Below are positions 63,322-64,000 of a stretch of DNA of 64,000 nucleotides, one piece after another (position 1 is the first letter of the stretch; the number at the start of each line of letters is the position of its first letter). The notes beneath the pieces were generated by a model. That model worked only from the letters and a program-made list of their open reading frames with translations. It ran no database searches and was not told the DNA's origin. The position numbers and the translations under genes are program-made. Source of the stretch: Rhizobium metallidurans (GTDB lineage: Bacteria; Pseudomonadota; Alphaproteobacteria; Rhizobiales; Rhizobiaceae). The stretch spans positions 62,001-126,000 of the forward strand of contig NZ_JACIDW010000004.1 in the NCBI RefSeq assembly GCF_014196505.1. Reading direction: 5' to 3'.

Positions 63322-64000
63322 TGCGGATCGATCCTCCGTCCGATGATGCGTGACAGGAACTCGGATGCGAGCAACGCCGCCATGGAAATGACCACAGCCA
63401 CAAGGGTCAGCCGCAACGCGCCCGCATCCCCGCCCGGCACTTGCGTGAAGGAATAGATCGCGGCCGACAGCGTCTGCGTCTCGCCCGGGATATTGGACAC
63501 GAAAGTGATCGTCGCGCCGAACTCGCCCATGGCCTTGGCGAAGGCCAGGATCATGCCGGCGATGATGCCGGGCAAGATCAAGGGAAGCGTCACGGTCAGG
63601 AACACCCAGATCGGGCTTGCGCCCAGCGTGCCTGCGGCCTCCTCCAGTTTGCGGTCGATCGCCTCGATGGAGAGGCGGATGCTGCGCACCATCAGCGGAA
63701 AGGCCATCACCGCGCAGGCAAGTGCCGCTCCCGTCCAGCGGAAGGAGAAGACGATGCCAAAATACTGATCGAGAAAGCCGCCGATCACCCCGCGCCGGCC
63801 AAACAGCACGAGAAGGATGAAACCGGTGACGACGGGCGGCAATATGAGCGGCATGTGCACGATGCCGTTGAGGACGGATTTGCCCCAGAAGCGGCCGCGC
63901 GCCAGGATGAGAGCGATAGCGATGCCAAAGGGAAGGCTGGCGAGCGTCGCGACAACAGACACGCGCAGACTGAGCAAGATCGCCGTCCATTCGTCGCTGC
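63318..64000 (-). CDS. modB: molybdate ABC transporter permease, 5' end cut by the window
   Basis: The frame is open to the right window edge (its upstream codons read [19 protein letters not shown]), so the start lies outside. About 226 codons are seen, with five helices and the EAA loop [57 protein letters not shown] matches ModB. modA is expected just beyond the edge. Confidence 0.94.
   Translation of the reverse strand, partial: SDEWTAILLSLRVSVVATLASLPFGIAIALILARGRFWGKSVLNGIVHMPLILPPVVTGFILLVLFGRRGVIGGFLDQYFGIVFSFRWTGAALACAVMAFPLMVRSIRLSIEAIDRKLEEAAGTLGASPIWVFLTVTLPLILPGIIAGMILAFAKAMGEFGATITFVSNIPGETQTLSAAIYSFTQVPGGDAGALRLTLVAVVISMAALLASEFLSRIIGRRIDPQ

Noticed and set aside
1..64000. tRNA or rRNA genes, CRISPR arrays, insertion sequences, integrases or prophage genes
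   Set aside because: No cloverleaf-like sequence, regularly spaced repeats, transposase or recombinase motifs were seen on reading the intergenic regions and frames.

Overview
The window is high-GC, gene-dense alphaproteobacterial DNA. Gene content points to the Rhizobiaceae (Rhizobium/Agrobacterium/Sinorhizobium relatives): a second RpoH-type sigma factor, the cyclic beta-1,2-glucan exporter NdvA/ChvA, a rhizobial-type 1154-residue pyruvate carboxylase, phaAB plus phaR, an imuA-imuB-dnaE2 cassette behind a GAAC-N7-GAAC LexA box, and a SAM-II riboswitch before metA. No rRNA, tRNA, insertion sequence, prophage or CRISPR array was found. It reads as core chromosome. A parS-like 16-mer near 43.36 kb suggests, but does not prove, that the region is not far from the chromosomal origin.

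Layout. 0.2-2.7 kb: rpoH2 and a convergent M48 lipoprotein protease. 2.9-6.6 kb: thiBPQ thiamine ABC transporter on the minus strand under a TPP riboswitch. 6.6-9.5 kb: a divergent DHA2-type efflux pump/MarR pair with a multi-site operator, then thiamine diphosphokinase. 9.5-13.9 kb: an ABC-F ATPase, an exported protein of unknown function, and an SbmA/YddA-like ABC half-transporter whose ATPase motifs have decayed. 14-16.3 kb: SAM-II riboswitch-metA and an aldose epimerase. 16.3-19.3 kb: a GntR-SIS-nagA amino-sugar operon, followed by two small exported proteins. 19.8-22.7 kb: polyhydroxybutyrate genes phaB, phaA and phaR. 22.7-28.2 kb: membrane protein, rpmF, a GST, mtgA, ispA, a LysE exporter and ispG. 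28.3-33 kb: MFS/DeoR pair and a cystine-like amino-acid ABC transporter. 33-39.5 kb: pyruvate carboxylase, a LuxR solo and ndvA. 39.7-43.3 kb: an MHS-family transporter with a large inserted soluble domain and two tandem PAP2 phosphatases. 43.3-48.9 kb: leuB, a serine/threonine dehydratase, leuD, a VOC protein, a CitE-like lyase, a DUF1737 protein and a small metallopeptidase. 49-54.9 kb: SOS mutasome imuA-imuB-dnaE2. 55-55.9 kb: bfd-bfr iron storage. 55.9-61.7 kb: an envelope/RNA cluster on the minus strand (rsfS, rlmH, envC, ctpA, a YibQ-like protein, rppH). 61.8-64 kb: a modE-like regulator convergent with modCB; modB runs off the window.

Functional links visible in the sequence: thiamine uptake (riboswitch-thiBPQ) and thiamine phosphorylation (thiN) lie close together. 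Amino-sugar catabolism is a tightly overlapping operon with an inverted repeat at the regulator's start codon. The mutasome carries its own LexA site. EnvC (degenerate LytM activator) and CtpA (periplasmic protease) overlap by 11 bases, which couples cell-wall hydrolase control to proteolysis. Most long open frames on the strand opposite these genes are GC-rich shadows and are not annotated.
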